5,741 nucleotides of DNA, taken from contig WFVK01000107.1 of the NCBI GenBank assembly GCA_015491705.1, positions 1-5,741 on the forward strand, in the 5' to 3' direction. Positions 5,553-5,741 of the stretch are shown one piece after another. The notes below the pieces were generated by a model. That model worked only from the letters and a program-made list of their open reading frames with translations. It was not told the origin of the DNA and ran no database searches. Origin of the DNA: Nitrospirota bacterium (GTDB lineage: Bacteria; Nitrospirota; Thermodesulfovibrionia; UBA6902). Each line of letters starts with the position of its first letter. Position 1 is the first letter of the stretch. The translations under genes were made by a program, and so were the position numbers.

Positions 5553-5741
5553 AATAAATTTCGCAAAGGCATTTTTCCATAGCCACGAGGGACAGCGCTC
5601 CAACTCATTGAATTTAGTCGTCTCAGGTTCTTCTTTATGCCCCTTGTCCAGGACCAGGAAGCAGCGGATGGCTGCGTCCAATCAGCGAATTTCCCTTGCC
5701 GTATTTGACTGTTTGTTTAAATACACACCCATCATATACAG

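Larger units (their letters stand above)
5408..5741. other. Gene-free stretch upstream of rpoD
   Basis: These 334 bases hold the rpoD promoter candidate, the CAAAGAT cluster and the G-rich tract. The remaining part (5553-5741) shows only a small GCAGC/GCTGC hairpin (5661-5675, 5-bp stem). An open frame on the minus strand (5457-5681) begins at a TTG directly after a stop codon, has no ribosome site, and gives a Leu-rich tail created by the CAAAGAT repeats. I do not regard it as a gene. No tRNA, mobile-element end or further gene start was recognised before the window ends. Confidence 0.6.

Noticed and set aside
5661..5675. GCAGC/GCTGC hairpin
   Set aside because: The stem is only 5 bp, with no T-run or conserved context. 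Such structures are expected by chance.
5457..5681. Minus-strand open frame of 74 codons upstream of rpoD
   Set aside because: It begins at a TTG immediately after an in-frame stop, lacks a ribosome site, and its Leu/Ser-rich tail is a translation of the CAAAGAT repeats and the G-rich tract. It overlaps the rpoD promoter region and resembles no family I know.
5705..5740. Plus-strand promoter with TTGACT (5705-5710) and TATACA (5735-5740)
   Set aside because: The spacer is 24 bases, too long for a sigma-70 promoter, and no gene start follows within the window.

Overview
The window is ordinary bacterial chromosome carrying five recognisable protein-coding genes. No tRNA, rRNA, CRISPR array, insertion sequence or phage gene was seen. 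Base composition looks roughly balanced to slightly GC-rich. The protein set (an S9 ending in SKR, a linked argC-argJ pair, a LysM protein with an 'FLWPKLWNVNPQI' block, and a primary sigma factor of about 477 residues) suggests a Gram-negative lineage of the Nitrospirota or former Deltaproteobacteria type. This placement is inference and is low to moderate in confidence.

Layout. Positions 1-67 hold the last codons of rplM (ribosomal protein L13). It is followed on the same strand by rpsI (S9, 112-504), argC (536-1579) and argJ (1590-2792). Gaps between these genes are 44, 31 and 10 bases, with no obvious terminator between them. They probably form one operon joining two ribosomal proteins to two arginine-biosynthesis enzymes. 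ArgC makes N-acetylglutamate semialdehyde. ArgJ removes the acetyl group from N-acetylornithine and recycles it onto glutamate. The intervening aminotransferase (ArgD) and the kinase (ArgB) are not in the window.

A short AT-rich gap (2793-2876) follows. It has promoter-like elements and a 15-base palindrome, and it leads into a secreted or periplasmic LysM-domain protein (2877-3926). That protein appears to carry two copies of a beta-rich module after the LysM domain. It converges with an rpoD/sigA-type primary sigma factor on the minus strand (3974-5407), leaving 47 bases between the two stop codons.

The last part (5408-5741) lies upstream of rpoD. It holds a probable AT-rich rpoD promoter, a small CAAAGAT repeat cluster and a four-tract G-quadruplex motif. 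I could not support any gene in it. I saw no convincing undescribed system. The observations most worth checking are the duplicated module of the LysM protein, the palindrome in its promoter region, the diverged region 1.2 of the sigma factor, and the G-rich/repeat leader upstream of rpoD.
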